NCBI GenBank assembly: GCA_020740775.1
Contig: JAHEWK010000001.1
Location: 2,728,001 to 2,792,000 of the forward strand
DNA: 64,000 nucleotides
Source of the DNA: Ilyonectria destructans
Taxonomy: Eukaryota; Ascomycota; Sordariomycetes; Hypocreales; Nectriaceae
Direction of reading: 5' to 3'
Each line of letters starts with the position of its first letter. Position 1 is the stretch's first letter. Under the pieces are notes generated by a model. That model was given only the letters and a program-made list of their open reading frames with translations, was not told where the DNA came from and searched no databases. Positions 44,555 to 54,222 of the stretch are shown here, one piece after another. The translations under genes and the position numbers were made by a program.

Positions 44555-45738
44555 ATGAGCGATGATGCCTCGCCGAGCTCCCCGGCGCGAATCGCGGGCT
44601 CCTCCGTCGAGCCCTCCGTCGAACCCTCCGTCGAACCCTCCGGCAGCCGTGTCGCCTGGGACGCAAGCTCGGAGCTCGCCACCACCCCGTCCCGCCGCCG
44701 CGCCCAGTCGCAGTCGCAGTCGCAGTCGCAGTCGCAGTCGCAGCGCCGCAAGAAGAAGAAGAGTAGGAGGAAGCGCAATCCTGGATTGGCAAGGAAGTTG
44801 GAATTCGTCACCCATTTGCTCAAGAGCCTTGATACCCTGGTGTTTGTGGAGTTAAGTGCATTATACTACATGGAGTATGTCTTCATCTTCATCCCTTTGT
44901 CTCTCCCCAAGGCCCTCGCTCACCTCTGTGTCCCATCTATAGATGTTCCATGTTTCGATTTGTCCTGCGGGCTGTGGGCCAGTACATGTACCTGACCCCA
45001 AAGGATGACTCCTTCCCCTTCCTCATGCCCGCCACCCGGATGCATGTCATGTTGGTCGTTATTCCCAACATCATCTGCATGCTCCTACATCTTTTCTGCT
45101 CCCTCCCAGTAGGGCCGGATTATCATCGAGGATACATGCAGGGCGGATTGGTCATCGATTTTATTGGCCAGAAACCTCCCACCTCTCGACTGTACTATTT
45201 ATTGGCAGATGTGGCCATCCTCGCCATCCAGTGTCTGATGCTGACCGTCCACACGGAGCGAGAGAGGCTCCGGGTCATGTTGAAGACGTTTCGCCCCTTA
45301 GTTTCGGACTTGGCCCAGCAGGTAATGACGATACCCAGCATAGAAGACCTGGATGCGGAGGAACGCGGCGTCTCCCGAGAGATGTCCGGCTTGGTAACGA
45401 CGGATGAGACGAATGATGTTGAAATGCAGCCGCTTCGTCGCGCGAGCGATGCGGACGACGGCAACGAGCAAAACGGAGAGTCGGAGTCGCTGTCAAGAGA
45501 GTCATCGATGGAGGAATCCTCGAGGTCGCATCTGTCCGACGTTCTGAGTTCTGGGAACGCAATACTCGGCGAGTATCATGTCATCCACTCCATTCGCTCG
45601 GCGGCCATGGACCTAGAGAGGACGGCTGCCTCCTCCCTCCGCTCGCTGAGCTATGGGGCTACCTTGGCGGCCCTCGAGGCACGTCGGCGGGGGGGCAATG
45701 TGACAAGCCGGCCTGTGCAAACCGATAGACAGCAGTAA
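44555..45738 (+). CDS. DUF1746 membrane protein, Dsc4-like subunit of the Golgi Dsc E3 ligase
   Basis: Two exons, 44555-44874 and 44943-45738, 371 residues; the 68-nt intron splits a Glu codon. Residues 10-70 are low-complexity: VEPS repeats, then SQ repeats and a basic KKKKSRRKR. The conserved DUF1746 part follows (LLKSLDTLVFVELSALYYMECSMFRFVLRAVGQYMYL), with three to four hydrophobic segments including MHVMLVVIPNIICMLLHLFCSLPV and LYYLLADVAILAIQCLMLTVHTERERLR. In fission yeast Dsc4 carries this domain and works in the membrane-bound Dsc ubiquitin ligase that activates SREBP. The C-terminal 130 residues are acidic/Ser-rich. Function is by domain homology only; no direct test in this sequence. 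Confidence 0.83.
44602..44740. repeat. In-frame coding microsatellites in the DUF1746 gene
   Basis: Three near-perfect copies of a 12-mer (TCCGTCGAGCCC type, 44602-44637) and six exact copies of CAGTCG (44705-44740). They encode SVEP repeats and a QSQSQS tract, so the N-terminal tail may vary in length between strains. Confidence 0.85.
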
Positions 45739-45840
45739 GATCAAGATGGAAATTCAAGCGTGCGAGGGTGTTGGAGCATTCGTGTGTGTGTATGTATGTA
45801 TGTGGGTGTGTATCATTTTGAATATTGAAATGTGGTGCTT

Positions 45841-47055
45841 TCACGCTATCTTCCTGCCCACGTTGCCAACGCCAGATCCCTTAACAGAAACAATGATATC
45901 GTCCGTCTCGTCATCCACATCCCTCAAACCCCAGCTGCTCGCTCCAAAGGTCTTCAAGTCTCTCGCCAGTCCCACCAACTCCTCCGTGCCAATAACGTCC
46001 CTGCCTATCCGCAGACGGCCGACATCTTCTGATCCCATTGCCATCAGCACAAGAACCGTCCTGGCCGACACCTGGGTGACGCAGCCGCCCTGCGCAATGG
46101 TCTCCAAGAGCTGATGGGCGCATCGCTTGCCAATTTCTTCAGGGACGACTCCACCCTCGGGCGGGACGACGACATCCGCAGAGTAGATGACTCCCACTGC
46201 GCTAGACTCGGCCACCAAGCTCAGTCCGAAACCAATGCCCAGCCGTCGCTTGCTTCCTGCCTTGTCGCCTGTGGAGACGATCGGTGCTTGGTCGTATTGG
46301 GCGGCGACGTGGATATCGGACACGAAAGGGTTCAGGACTTCTCGCGCGGAATGGATCATGCGCGCGTTGTTGGACGCAGAGACTCCTGTGCAGTACGCGA
46401 CACCTCGTATCCTCTTTATGCGCCCAGGGCTGCGGTTCAGGTGCAGCGTCTTGGGTAACCGCACTTGGCTCGCGAATCGTAGCTCAACACATCCACCGCC
46501 TCCTCGTCCACCAGGTCCAGCGCATGAACGCTGCAACACCCTCAACTCTATGCGCGCGGGAGGGATGCCGAAGAGGCCGAAGAGAGGGAGAATGGCGGTT
46601 CGGAAGGAGTCGACGGAGATATCGCCCGTCTCGGTAGATGATGTGATGACGCCCGGTCCGGTAAACCGAACATTCATGTGCGCTTTCGAGAAGGGTGCCA
46701 GGAGGCAGAGCGGCAAGAGGAAGTAGGTGACGCCGCGGGTGCAGGTCATGGGAATGTTGTGCTCAATGACATCTCCGTCCGAGGCTCCAAAGCCAGCAAT
46801 GGTTCCGGTAACCAGACCCGGGTGGTAGGTGATTGTCGTACCCGTGTACGAAATTTGCATGGAGCTGCCGTTGGTGACGGCCTCCATGAGGCGCAGGAAC
46901 GATATCTCATGAGGGGCCAGGCCGGGATTCGTCGGCGACGAGCTTCGGATTTTTGCGATGTGGACGGGCCGGCCGGTCAGCGTAGACAGGACCACCCGCT
47001 GGGTGAAGGCCCGGTGGCCTGAGAATCGGAGGAATTCCGGCGAGGAATTCGACAT
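45841..47055 (-). CDS. RCL1: RNA 3'-terminal phosphate cyclase-like protein Rcl1
   Basis: Intronless, 404 residues from the ATG at 47055. The start MSNSSPEFLRFSGHRAFTQRVVLSTLTGRPVHI matches Rcl1, as do GLAPHEISFLRLMEAVTNGSSMQISYTGTTITYHPG, HNIPMTCTRGVTYFLLPLCLLAPF, GITSSTETGD and EIGKRCAHQLLETIAQGGCV. The homologous catalytic histidine of true RNA cyclases is not apparent. Yeast Rcl1 acts with the GTPase Bms1 in the nucleolar small-subunit processome and helps 18S rRNA maturation, through a role at the A2 cleavage site. An ATG at 47157 in frame would add 34 residues of unrelated-looking sequence. It diverges from the PPR gene with only 284 bp between start codons. Confidence 0.93.
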   Translation of the reverse strand: MSNSSPEFLRFSGHRAFTQRVVLSTLTGRPVHIAKIRSSSPTNPGLAPHEISFLRLMEAVTNGSSMQISYTGTTITYHPGLVTGTIAGFGASDGDVIEHNIPMTCTRGVTYFLLPLCLLAPFSKAHMNVRFTGPGVITSSTETGDISVDSFRTAILPLFGLFGIPPARIELRVLQRSCAGPGGRGGGGCVELRFASQVRLPKTLHLNRSPGRIKRIRGVAYCTGVSASNNARMIHSAREVLNPFVSDIHVAAQYDQAPIVSTGDKAGSKRRLGIGFGLSLVAESSAVGVIYSADVVVPPEGGVVPEEIGKRCAHQLLETIAQGGCVTQVSARTVLVLMAMGSEDVGRLRIGRDVIGTEELVGLARDLKTFGASSWGLRDVDDETDDIIVSVKGSGVGNVGRKIA

Positions 47056-47339
47056 TTTTGGGTTGGGTATCTTGGAGAATCGCTCGCAACTTTCGCATCC
47101 CGCCGCCAAAACAAAAATTATCTTTCTGCCAGTGGAAAAGTTGTCGGCTCCACCCAACAGAGCAGGCGGTGAGTAGCCAATATACTGTCTCCACCTGAGG
47201 TGGCAGATTTCTAGGTCTTATCGATAAGCCCAATGATGGTGTTCCAGCGCGACTGCAGGTCCCAGAAAAGTTCGAGATCCTGCGTCAACCAAGCTTCACT
47301 TGCTTCCGATTCGAGACTGAAGGCTCGCACGTTGTGAAA
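47056..47339. promoter_or_regulatory. Short divergent promoter, Rcl1 / mitochondrial PPR protein
   Basis: 284 bp between two divergent ATGs, one a nucleolar ribosome-biogenesis gene, the other a mitochondrial gene. It must carry both promoters. No canonical TATA box; the CTTGCTTCC-type pyrimidine run lies near the PPR start. Confidence 0.55.
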
Positions 47340-49823
47340 ATGGCGGGCCGGCCGCTATTTCTCGATCTGCAATGTCGAAATAGCACCATCTGCCGCTCGT
47401 GTCGACTTGCGATCCGCCAGCGACCGCCGCAACTCCCATGGGCTGCCACCTACAGCTCTCAAGCCTCCAAGGCTGCGGGACGACGACCTACCGACGAATC
47501 CATCACACGAAAGCCCAGTAAACTGGAATTAAAGCAGTATCTCGAGCGCATTAGGTCCCTGCGGAGCCCCAAGAAGGAGGCAGACAAGTCTTTTTCGGTT
47601 CGATACTTTGAACAGAACAACAACCAGAGAACCGAGCTCTCCGACGAGGAGGCCTTTGGCGATTCGCTCAACCAACTCGATGCTTCAGAGCTCAAGGATG
47701 TCTTATTCGAGATCAAGGATGAGCTCGTAGGGAAGGAGGAGAAGGATGCCTTTGACGAGGTAGTGACACAGATGGGTGAGGACTGGAACAAGTTGAAGAC
47801 GGCCGACGACCTGGAGAAACTGGTGGCCAGAATGGACGCATACACGGCGGCAATCGATGCGGAAATCGACAAAACGGGCGCCGAGTTTCCCAAGGAGCTT
47901 TTGGAAGAGCTTGATAGGGAGATCCCAGGGTTACCAGGGATGGGCAGCCTAGGCTCACGGATCGCCCTGCCCCAAATCCCAGAGAAGCCATGGACAATGA
48001 ACCAACGGAAGAAAATCACGAGGCTCAATTCCATTCTAGCCCGTGTCTCGCGAGAGATGCGCCGAGATTCTAAACTCACCAAGAAGAGCGTCCAGGGAGT
48101 GTACAAGGCCTACCATTCGGCAAGGCTTTCCCTCGCCCATGGATGGAGCCACGTCCCCCTCGAAGTGTGGGATTTCCTGTGGAAAGTATTCTCCGTGGAT
48201 GAGTCGGTCAACATGCATCGTCTATCGCACATTGCACTGCTTGCACGCGACATGAGCGAGGCCAAGGTTGTCTTGAGCCCTGTACAACAGCTGTTGACCA
48301 TCGAGGCCGTTTTCGTGGATGGCTGGGAAGCCAAGGCCATTGAAAACTGGAAGCGATGTATAAGCTCGCTGGGCGATGAGAACGCAGAGACGTTCCAGGA
48401 CTTCTGGGAACTCGGTGTAAGAATGTACTGCCGCGAGGGTGATCTAGAGCAGGCACAGAGGGCTATCAACAAGCTGCTAGAGAGGCAGACAGACCCTCGA
48501 ATTCTCATGCCTCTTATTCGGACATGTTCCGAATTGGGTACAGAGGAGGGCCAAGAGCGAGCGTGGTCCGTCTACCGCCAGATGCGAGAGCTGCTTGGGC
48601 AAGACATGAAGATTACAGATTACGACCAGGTCATCGCCTATTTCTTGGCCACAAACCAAGCTGAAAATGCCCTGTACGCCTTTGTTGATATGATGAGCGA
48701 CGGGAAGATCGACTTGAAGAGGCAGACATACCTGCCTTCAGTTGTCGCAAACAAGTTCTTCTTTGGAAAATGGCTGAAGAGACTCATTGGCGCTGGTGAC
48801 CTGAATGGCGCCCTCAGCGTCGTAGAGTTCATGCGGAGGAAGGGCGTCAACGCAGCTCCGATTCATCTCAACGGCCTCGTCGCTGCTTGGCAACGCGCGG
48901 GTGGCGTGGAGGATCTTGAGAGAGCTGATGAGATGGCATGGGGGATGATCGAATCACGAATCAGCTTCGTTGAGACCAGGCGGAGCGAGAGCAGCCGCAG
49001 GAAGGCCGAGGCTCTCGAGAAGTCGGGCACGGCGCCACTGCCCAGGGCAACGCTCGAGACCTTCTCCCTGCTTGCAGAGAACTACCGCATGCGCGGCCTC
49101 CACGACCGACTCCAGATGCTATGGCAGTCATTCCGGGACGCCGAAATCAGCCCTGATGCCTTCATGATCAACCAGCTCATCGAGTCGTACATCCAGGCCG
49201 GCCAGACAAAGGAGGCACTCGAGCTGTACAACGCGCTCGTCACCGAGAAGGGCGTCAACCCCGACCCCTACACCTTCAGCTCACTGTGGAAGACGCTGGG
49301 CATCAACCGCCTGCACTCGGTCTCCGAAGATGCCCTCGCCGGAGAAACCGAGGCGGCCCGCGCCCTCTTCGCCGAGACGGTCAAGTTCAAGCACGTCTTC
49401 GAGCCGGAGGGCATGGATGGCCAGCTCGCCCGCAAGATCCTCCACACCTTGCGCCGCATCAACGACCCGGCCGGCCTCATCGTCGCGCTGACGGCCCTCC
49501 GTGACCTCTTCCGCTTCCTGCCCCCGGAGACGCTTGTGCTCGAGATGGTCCTCGGCACCACCAAGCTCTCCCTGGATTCCACTGGCAGCCGGAACCGCAT
49601 CGTGCTCGCCAAGCGCAACCTCGACCGCGCCCTCGTCGCCTGGGCCGACGGCGACACCGCCAAGCTCGAGGGCCCGCGCCGCGGCGTAGCTCTGTTCGAG
49701 TACCTCCAGAAGCACTATTGGCCCGAGGATGCCGATGAGTCGGCGAAGAGGACTGCCTTCCGAGATGCGGCTCGGCAGATGGGCGTGTACGATTTGTTAA
49801 AGAAGGCGGCGAAAAAGCGATGA
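47340..49823 (+). CDS. Mitochondrial pentatricopeptide-repeat (PPR) protein
   Basis: Intronless, 827 residues from the ATG at 47340. The first 45 residues are basic and low in acid (MAGRPLFLDLQCRNSTICRS.. ending YSSQAS), a typical mitochondrial presequence. The middle is helical and acidic. PPR-like helix pairs appear in the second half, e.g. DLNGALSVVEFMRRKGVNAAPIHLNGLVAAWQRAG, LHDRLQMLWQSFRDAEISPDAFMINQLIESYIQAG and QTKEALELYNALVTEKGVNPDPYTFSSLWKTLG. These repeats bind organelle RNA. The arrangement fits a fungal mitochondrial RNA-processing or translation factor, but I cannot name a specific orthologue. The C-terminus is Arg/Ala-rich with no further motif. Confidence 0.88.
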   Translation: MAGRPLFLDLQCRNSTICRSCRLAIRQRPPQLPWAATYSSQASKAAGRRPTDESITRKPSKLELKQYLERIRSLRSPKKEADKSFSVRYFEQNNNQRTELSDEEAFGDSLNQLDASELKDVLFEIKDELVGKEEKDAFDEVVTQMGEDWNKLKTADDLEKLVARMDAYTAAIDAEIDKTGAEFPKELLEELDREIPGLPGMGSLGSRIALPQIPEKPWTMNQRKKITRLNSILARVSREMRRDSKLTKKSVQGVYKAYHSARLSLAHGWSHVPLEVWDFLWKVFSVDESVNMHRLSHIALLARDMSEAKVVLSPVQQLLTIEAVFVDGWEAKAIENWKRCISSLGDENAETFQDFWELGVRMYCREGDLEQAQRAINKLLERQTDPRILMPLIRTCSELGTEEGQERAWSVYRQMRELLGQDMKITDYDQVIAYFLATNQAENALYAFVDMMSDGKIDLKRQTYLPSVVANKFFFGKWLKRLIGAGDLNGALSVVEFMRRKGVNAAPIHLNGLVAAWQRAGGVEDLERADEMAWGMIESRISFVETRRSESSRRKAEALEKSGTAPLPRATLETFSLLAENYRMRGLHDRLQMLWQSFRDAEISPDAFMINQLIESYIQAGQTKEALELYNALVTEKGVNPDPYTFSSLWKTLGINRLHSVSEDALAGETEAARALFAETVKFKHVFEPEGMDGQLARKILHTLRRINDPAGLIVALTALRDLFRFLPPETLVLEMVLGTTKLSLDSTGSRNRIVLAKRNLDRALVAWADGDTAKLEGPRRGVALFEYLQKHYWPEDADESAKRTAFRDAARQMGVYDLLKKAAKKR

Positions 49824-50279
49824 TGAATGATGCCTCGGAACTTGTACCATCTCCAATGTGCGGACACATATAGACAGCAACCGGCAATAGCCCAACGCGT
49901 TGCGGAATTGTATATTAGGCACCACAGAGGCTGTGGGCATACCTGTATAATAGAACACACCTGGCTCAGTCGTCTGGAGTTGCAGCAAATTCCACGCATA
50001 TCAATGAATGTTGGGCGTATCGGCGGGTGTAAACGTGATAGATATTAGCTACATATACGGATACCCTCGGCAGCGTGGCTTGAAGCAAAGAATCCTATCG
50101 CGACCCGTAGGCAGGACGTCCTTTAAGCCAACAGTCCCATCTTTTCCATCCGTCCCGTCCGAAACTCCGGCGCTATGCAAAATGATCAAAACACTCCCCT
50201 CGTTGCTCCCGTCTCCCACGCGCGACACTTCTTCATGGAGCACTTGACAGCCATTGGAGCCGTCGCTGGTGCAAGCCTC
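49824..50279. other. Convergent 3' intergenic region
   Basis: 456 bp between the PPR and TAF3-like stop codons. The centre (49900-50060) is AT-rich. No gene signal. Confidence 0.5.
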
Positions 50280-51022
50280 CTACGACAAGTCCATCCCCTC
50301 GTCGCCGTCTAAACGGTCGCCCACCGAACTCAGGCCTGAGTCATCGTCATCGTCGCTAATGTGGCCGTTTTGCTGGGGCGCCGCTTCCTGTTGTTTGTTC
50401 TCTTCCTCCTCGGGATCCACGGTCCGTTTGGAAATCCACTCGGCAATGGTTGTGTCTGGACCACCTTCGACTTGGACCTCACCCGTGTCGTTACCGCGGC
50501 CGAGGATAGTGCCGTGGAATTTCGCGTCTTCGCCAGTTTTGCTGTGCTTCTTCTTCAGAGCTGCGCAAGTGTCAGCGATCTCGAGTCTCGTCTGCGCTTT
50601 CTCGCTGCGAGTGCAAAAATCTCACCATTGAGGTAGTCGGTCGCATCTGATTCGCCGTCTCCGTTACCAAACTCCATCATCTCCTTCATGCGCTGTCCCG
50701 CAAACCACTTGACAAACTCCTCGACGCCGCGGACGTCCTCGTCGCCGCGCCACTCCTGCTCGGTTTCGACGCGCTCCGGTAGTAGGGCGCCGACATCCTG
50801 CAGCGCCATGCGGATGTCGACGACTGTGAAATCGGCGCTGTTGCCCTGATTGTGCGCCGCGTGGTCGGCGGTGGCCTGGCACAACAACGAGAGGTAGCGC
50901 GCTGCGAGGTCGGTGAGTGAGTCGAGCACGGCGGGCCGCGTGGAGTGGTAGCCGGTGGACCGGAGGATCTGGAGGATCGAGGGCCGGAGAAGCGCGTGGA
51001 AGAGGGAGGGCGGCGTGGTCAT
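50280..51022 (-). CDS. TFIID subunit TAF3-like protein (bromodomain-associated histone fold)
   Basis: Two exons, 51022-50626 and 50560-50280, 225 residues; the 65-nt intron splits an Ala codon (NG..|ALKKKHSK). Residues 5-80 are the histone-fold domain of the Bromo_TP type: LFHALLRPSILQILRSTGYHSTRPAVLDSLTDLAARYLSLLCQATADHAAH.., then FTVVDIRMALQDVGALLPE. This pairs with TAF10 in TFIID when the protein is TAF3. A later VEEFVKWFAGQRMKEMMEF block and an acidic, Glu-rich C-terminus follow. No PHD finger is present, as in yeast and other fungal Taf3. TAF8 or Spt7-related proteins share the fold, so TAF3 is the best but not the only reading. Confidence 0.82.
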
Positions 51023-51740
51023 TGTGGGCGAGGTGTTGCTGGCTATGCAGCTCGTTCGCTAGTATTGGATTGGTGTTGAAGCTGTTCGAGCAGGCGCTGG
51101 AGCGTGTGGTGGTTCTAGTCGTAGCGACGGTGTCGCGCTGGCTGGGACGTCATCGGCCGGAGATTGCAAAGGCCTCACAGCGCGTGTCCGCCCCGAGCGC
51201 TGATTTCTCTGACGTGGGGAGTGGGAAGCTGGAATTTATGAGGATGTTGGAGTCGCGGCTTTGGGCTTGTGAGAGAGAGCTTGGAAATTGGGGCTTCAGC
51301 CTCGCCGCGGGATGCACAGTGTGGGGTTACGTCCCCACACATTGTCATTGTGCACCTCTGGCTTGGAGCTTGTCAGCGATGCAATACACGAGCTCCGCTA
51401 ATATAATAAGAAGACTTCTTTAATTTATACCTACTCCTATGTTTTATTATTCGTCATTGTGGGTGTCCATATTTCCGTATTTCTATTAAAAAAATCGTAC
51501 TCTAGAACTGCTAACAAGTTCAATGAGACTAAAAATAAATACATCATAACAATAAACACATCTAGTGATTACGTCTTGAACTTATTTATGCCTACTATCA
51601 ATTACAACACGCGGCAAATGTGCAATGGGCCTTGCCGATTAAGAAATTCTCAATGTCATGATAACTATTGCTGCCATTCTCATTCAAACGTAACTTTGTA
51701 CTCCAAAATCTTACAAGCTCCTTTCAAGTCATAGCCCCGA
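51023..51740. other. Intergenic region with an AT-rich island
   Basis: 718 bp. The first 350 bp are GC-rich and hold the TAF3-like promoter. From about 51400 to 51720 the DNA is strongly AT-rich (AAAATAAATACATC, TATTAAAAAAATCG), with no coding signal; it forms the 3' region of the S9 peptidase gene. Confidence 0.5.
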
Positions 51741-54222
51741 CTACACAGTAAGCTTTCCCGTGCGCGACTCCAACTTGGTCTCGTCGGAAATACCGCTGTA
51801 CTTATTGATCCAGTCCAGCACTTCCCTATGCCAAACCAACGAGTTCTCGGGTTTCAGAACCCACTATTTAATTGTGTTAGTCTCAAAACACACAACTCTA
51901 GGTAGAATTTCCAATTGTCATAACTTACATGGTTCTCGTCAGGGAACATGACGAACTTGCTGGGGACTCCCCGGGCCTGGAGGACATTGAACATAGACAG
52001 GCCCTCCGAAATTGGGAGGCGGTAGTCGAGTTCATTGTGGATGACCTAAATATTGTGAGCAGACTGTAGATGAACACGAGGCAGTCTCGGCCTACCAGTT
52101 GTGGAGTGGCCCATTCTCCCGTATGCTTCGACGGATCCCACTTCTCGTATCCGGGGCGATTCTCCCAGAGCGTGCCACCAAAGTCATGCTCAGGGAAGAA
52201 CAGCTCCTCAGTTGCCCACTGGTTCTGCGTGGAGAAGACGCCGTCGTGACAAACCAGAGCCTTGAACCTACGTCCCAAATCATTCCCCTGGATCCAGTCT
52301 ACATATTGTTAGTACGATATACAACCATATGGGTGCTTCTTCCAACTTACTGATCATATAGCCACCGTACGACGCGCCCAGTGCCACCGCTCGGTCGGTG
52401 TCCACGTACTTGACTTCCTTTTCAAGGTATTCAAAGCATTTGACCAAATCCTGGTAAGGACCGCCTCCCCAGTTCTCCGTAATCGCATCGGTATGAGCTT
52501 GTCCATATCCTGTGCTTCCAATCGGGTTAGGACACACAACGACATATCCCTGCTCTGCAAAGATGGCCGGATTCCACCGAGTGCTCCAGTCGTCCGTCCA
52601 CGCCGACTGTGGACCTCCGTGGATCAAGAAGGCCAGAGGATACTTCTTAGAGGAGTCGAAATCAGACGGGGTCATGACCAAGGCGTGGTTTTTATACCCT
52701 TCCGACCCCGGGTACCAAATCTCGGAGCATTGCGATTTCGAGAGGCCAAAGGACCTACCATGTTTGGAGCTGGTGGAAATCTCCTTGATAGACCGTTTAT
52801 CAGGGTTTAGGATAGAGTAGCTGGAGCTTTCGATGCGGGACTTTGAGCTTATGAGAAGTGAGTTGCTCTTACCCAGTACTCGCGCTTCAATGACACAGCC
52901 GTCTTCGTGGATAGCCTGTGGGAGATTCGTGGCTTCCAATGGCGAGGCAGGAACCTCCCAGAGGACCATTCTTCCGTGCATCTCTGCCGCAACATACAGC
53001 ACCTTGTCATCCTTTCCCCATACAGCCCAGTCTGGTCTCAAATCCCAACCACCCTCGCCATCCTTGGTTTCATAAAACTCCTGTACGTTGCTCAAGTCGG
53101 TAACATCCGGGAGGAGAAGCAATCTCGTCTTGTCAGATTCGTATTGCTCGCTCCTCATCCTTGCAAAGACAATCTGTCGTCCGTCGCTGGAGAAGGCGGG
53201 CGAGAGACTGTAGCCCCTAAGACGACCAGTCTTGACGAGCTGGGGTGTCGAGGGCTTCTCGGTCCACGACTTGATGGGCACGTAGTAAAGGTCGGTTTTG
53301 GTGTGTCTTGCGGGGTTCAGTTTCGGGTCCTTGGAGACGAAAGCGATGCCCGAGGCAGAAATATCAAAGTCGCCGGTGCCGCCAAAGGGAGCAACGGGGG
53401 AGCTCAGCTGAGTACCTGCCAGGAGATTGGTAAGGCCCGGGTTCTCGAGGGTCCATTTGCCGTCTCGCTTCACAATGAGACCGTACCAAAGTGAATTCTG
53501 GTTCGCGGTGTTCCACGCATCCCAGTGTCGAACGAAGAGGCCAGTATAGATCTTAGCGGATGTGTGAGACTTGGTCTCGGCGGCAGGCCAGTACATGTCT
53601 CCATTAGGGGTGGTCAAGGCGGAGCAGACAAAGGCGACCTTGTCTGAAGACAGAACCTTCACCTTGGGGTTGGAGATGCTTCCGGCAAAGTAGTGCATCA
53701 TATGAGGCCTTTGGAAGTGTTAGTCATGTTCAATTCAAGGTGTATCGTGGATGCAATTGCCACCAGCCCATAGATCCCTATAATAGCAATTGACTTACGC
53801 AGAAGACTTGTCGTAAACATCTTGAGAAAGGAGCATGGAACAGCCATTGTCCCCATTCTTAATGAAGGCAACTTCGGTCTCACTAATCCAGATGGGCTCG
53901 CCAGCGGCGGTATCCTCCGAAACGAGGTGAGAAGAACCGTCTTTGATGTTAAGAATGCGGATCTGAAAGGTCTTGGAGTGCGTCTCGAATGAGTAGGTCG
54001 AGACCTGTGGGGGGTGAATCTTTGCGTTAGCTGCATGCCCTCGTCTAATTTTGTAAAATAGAGATTTGAAGAAATCGGGCGAGAATGTTAAGTATGTGAA
54101 TGATGAAAAGGACGAACCGTATAGAGGGCCAGCTCGCCAGTGGAGTTGGGGACGCCGGCGGATCGGCGTGGGGCCGAGAGAAGCACCTCGGGTGTGAACC
54201 GCGATGCCTGGATCGTCATCAT
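51741..54222 (-). CDS. S9 family serine peptidase (dipeptidyl-peptidase 5-like, no signal peptide)
   Basis: Six exons: 54222-54118, 54004-53799, 53708-52351, 52298-52096, 52045-51929, 51863-51741, 703 residues. All five introns follow GT..AG. There is no signal peptide ([20 protein letters not shown]), so unlike secreted DPP5 it is probably intracellular. Residues about 20-420 form a beta-propeller, with [22 protein letters not shown] and the block [13 protein letters not shown]. The C-terminal alpha/beta hydrolase has [18 protein letters not shown] and the nucleophile Ser550 in GASYGGYMI; Asp631 (HNELDYRLP) and His663 (FPDENH) complete the triad. Such enzymes remove dipeptides from peptide N-termini, preferring Ala/Ser/Pro contexts. 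The first intron is 113 nt, the largest in the gene. Confidence 0.92.
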
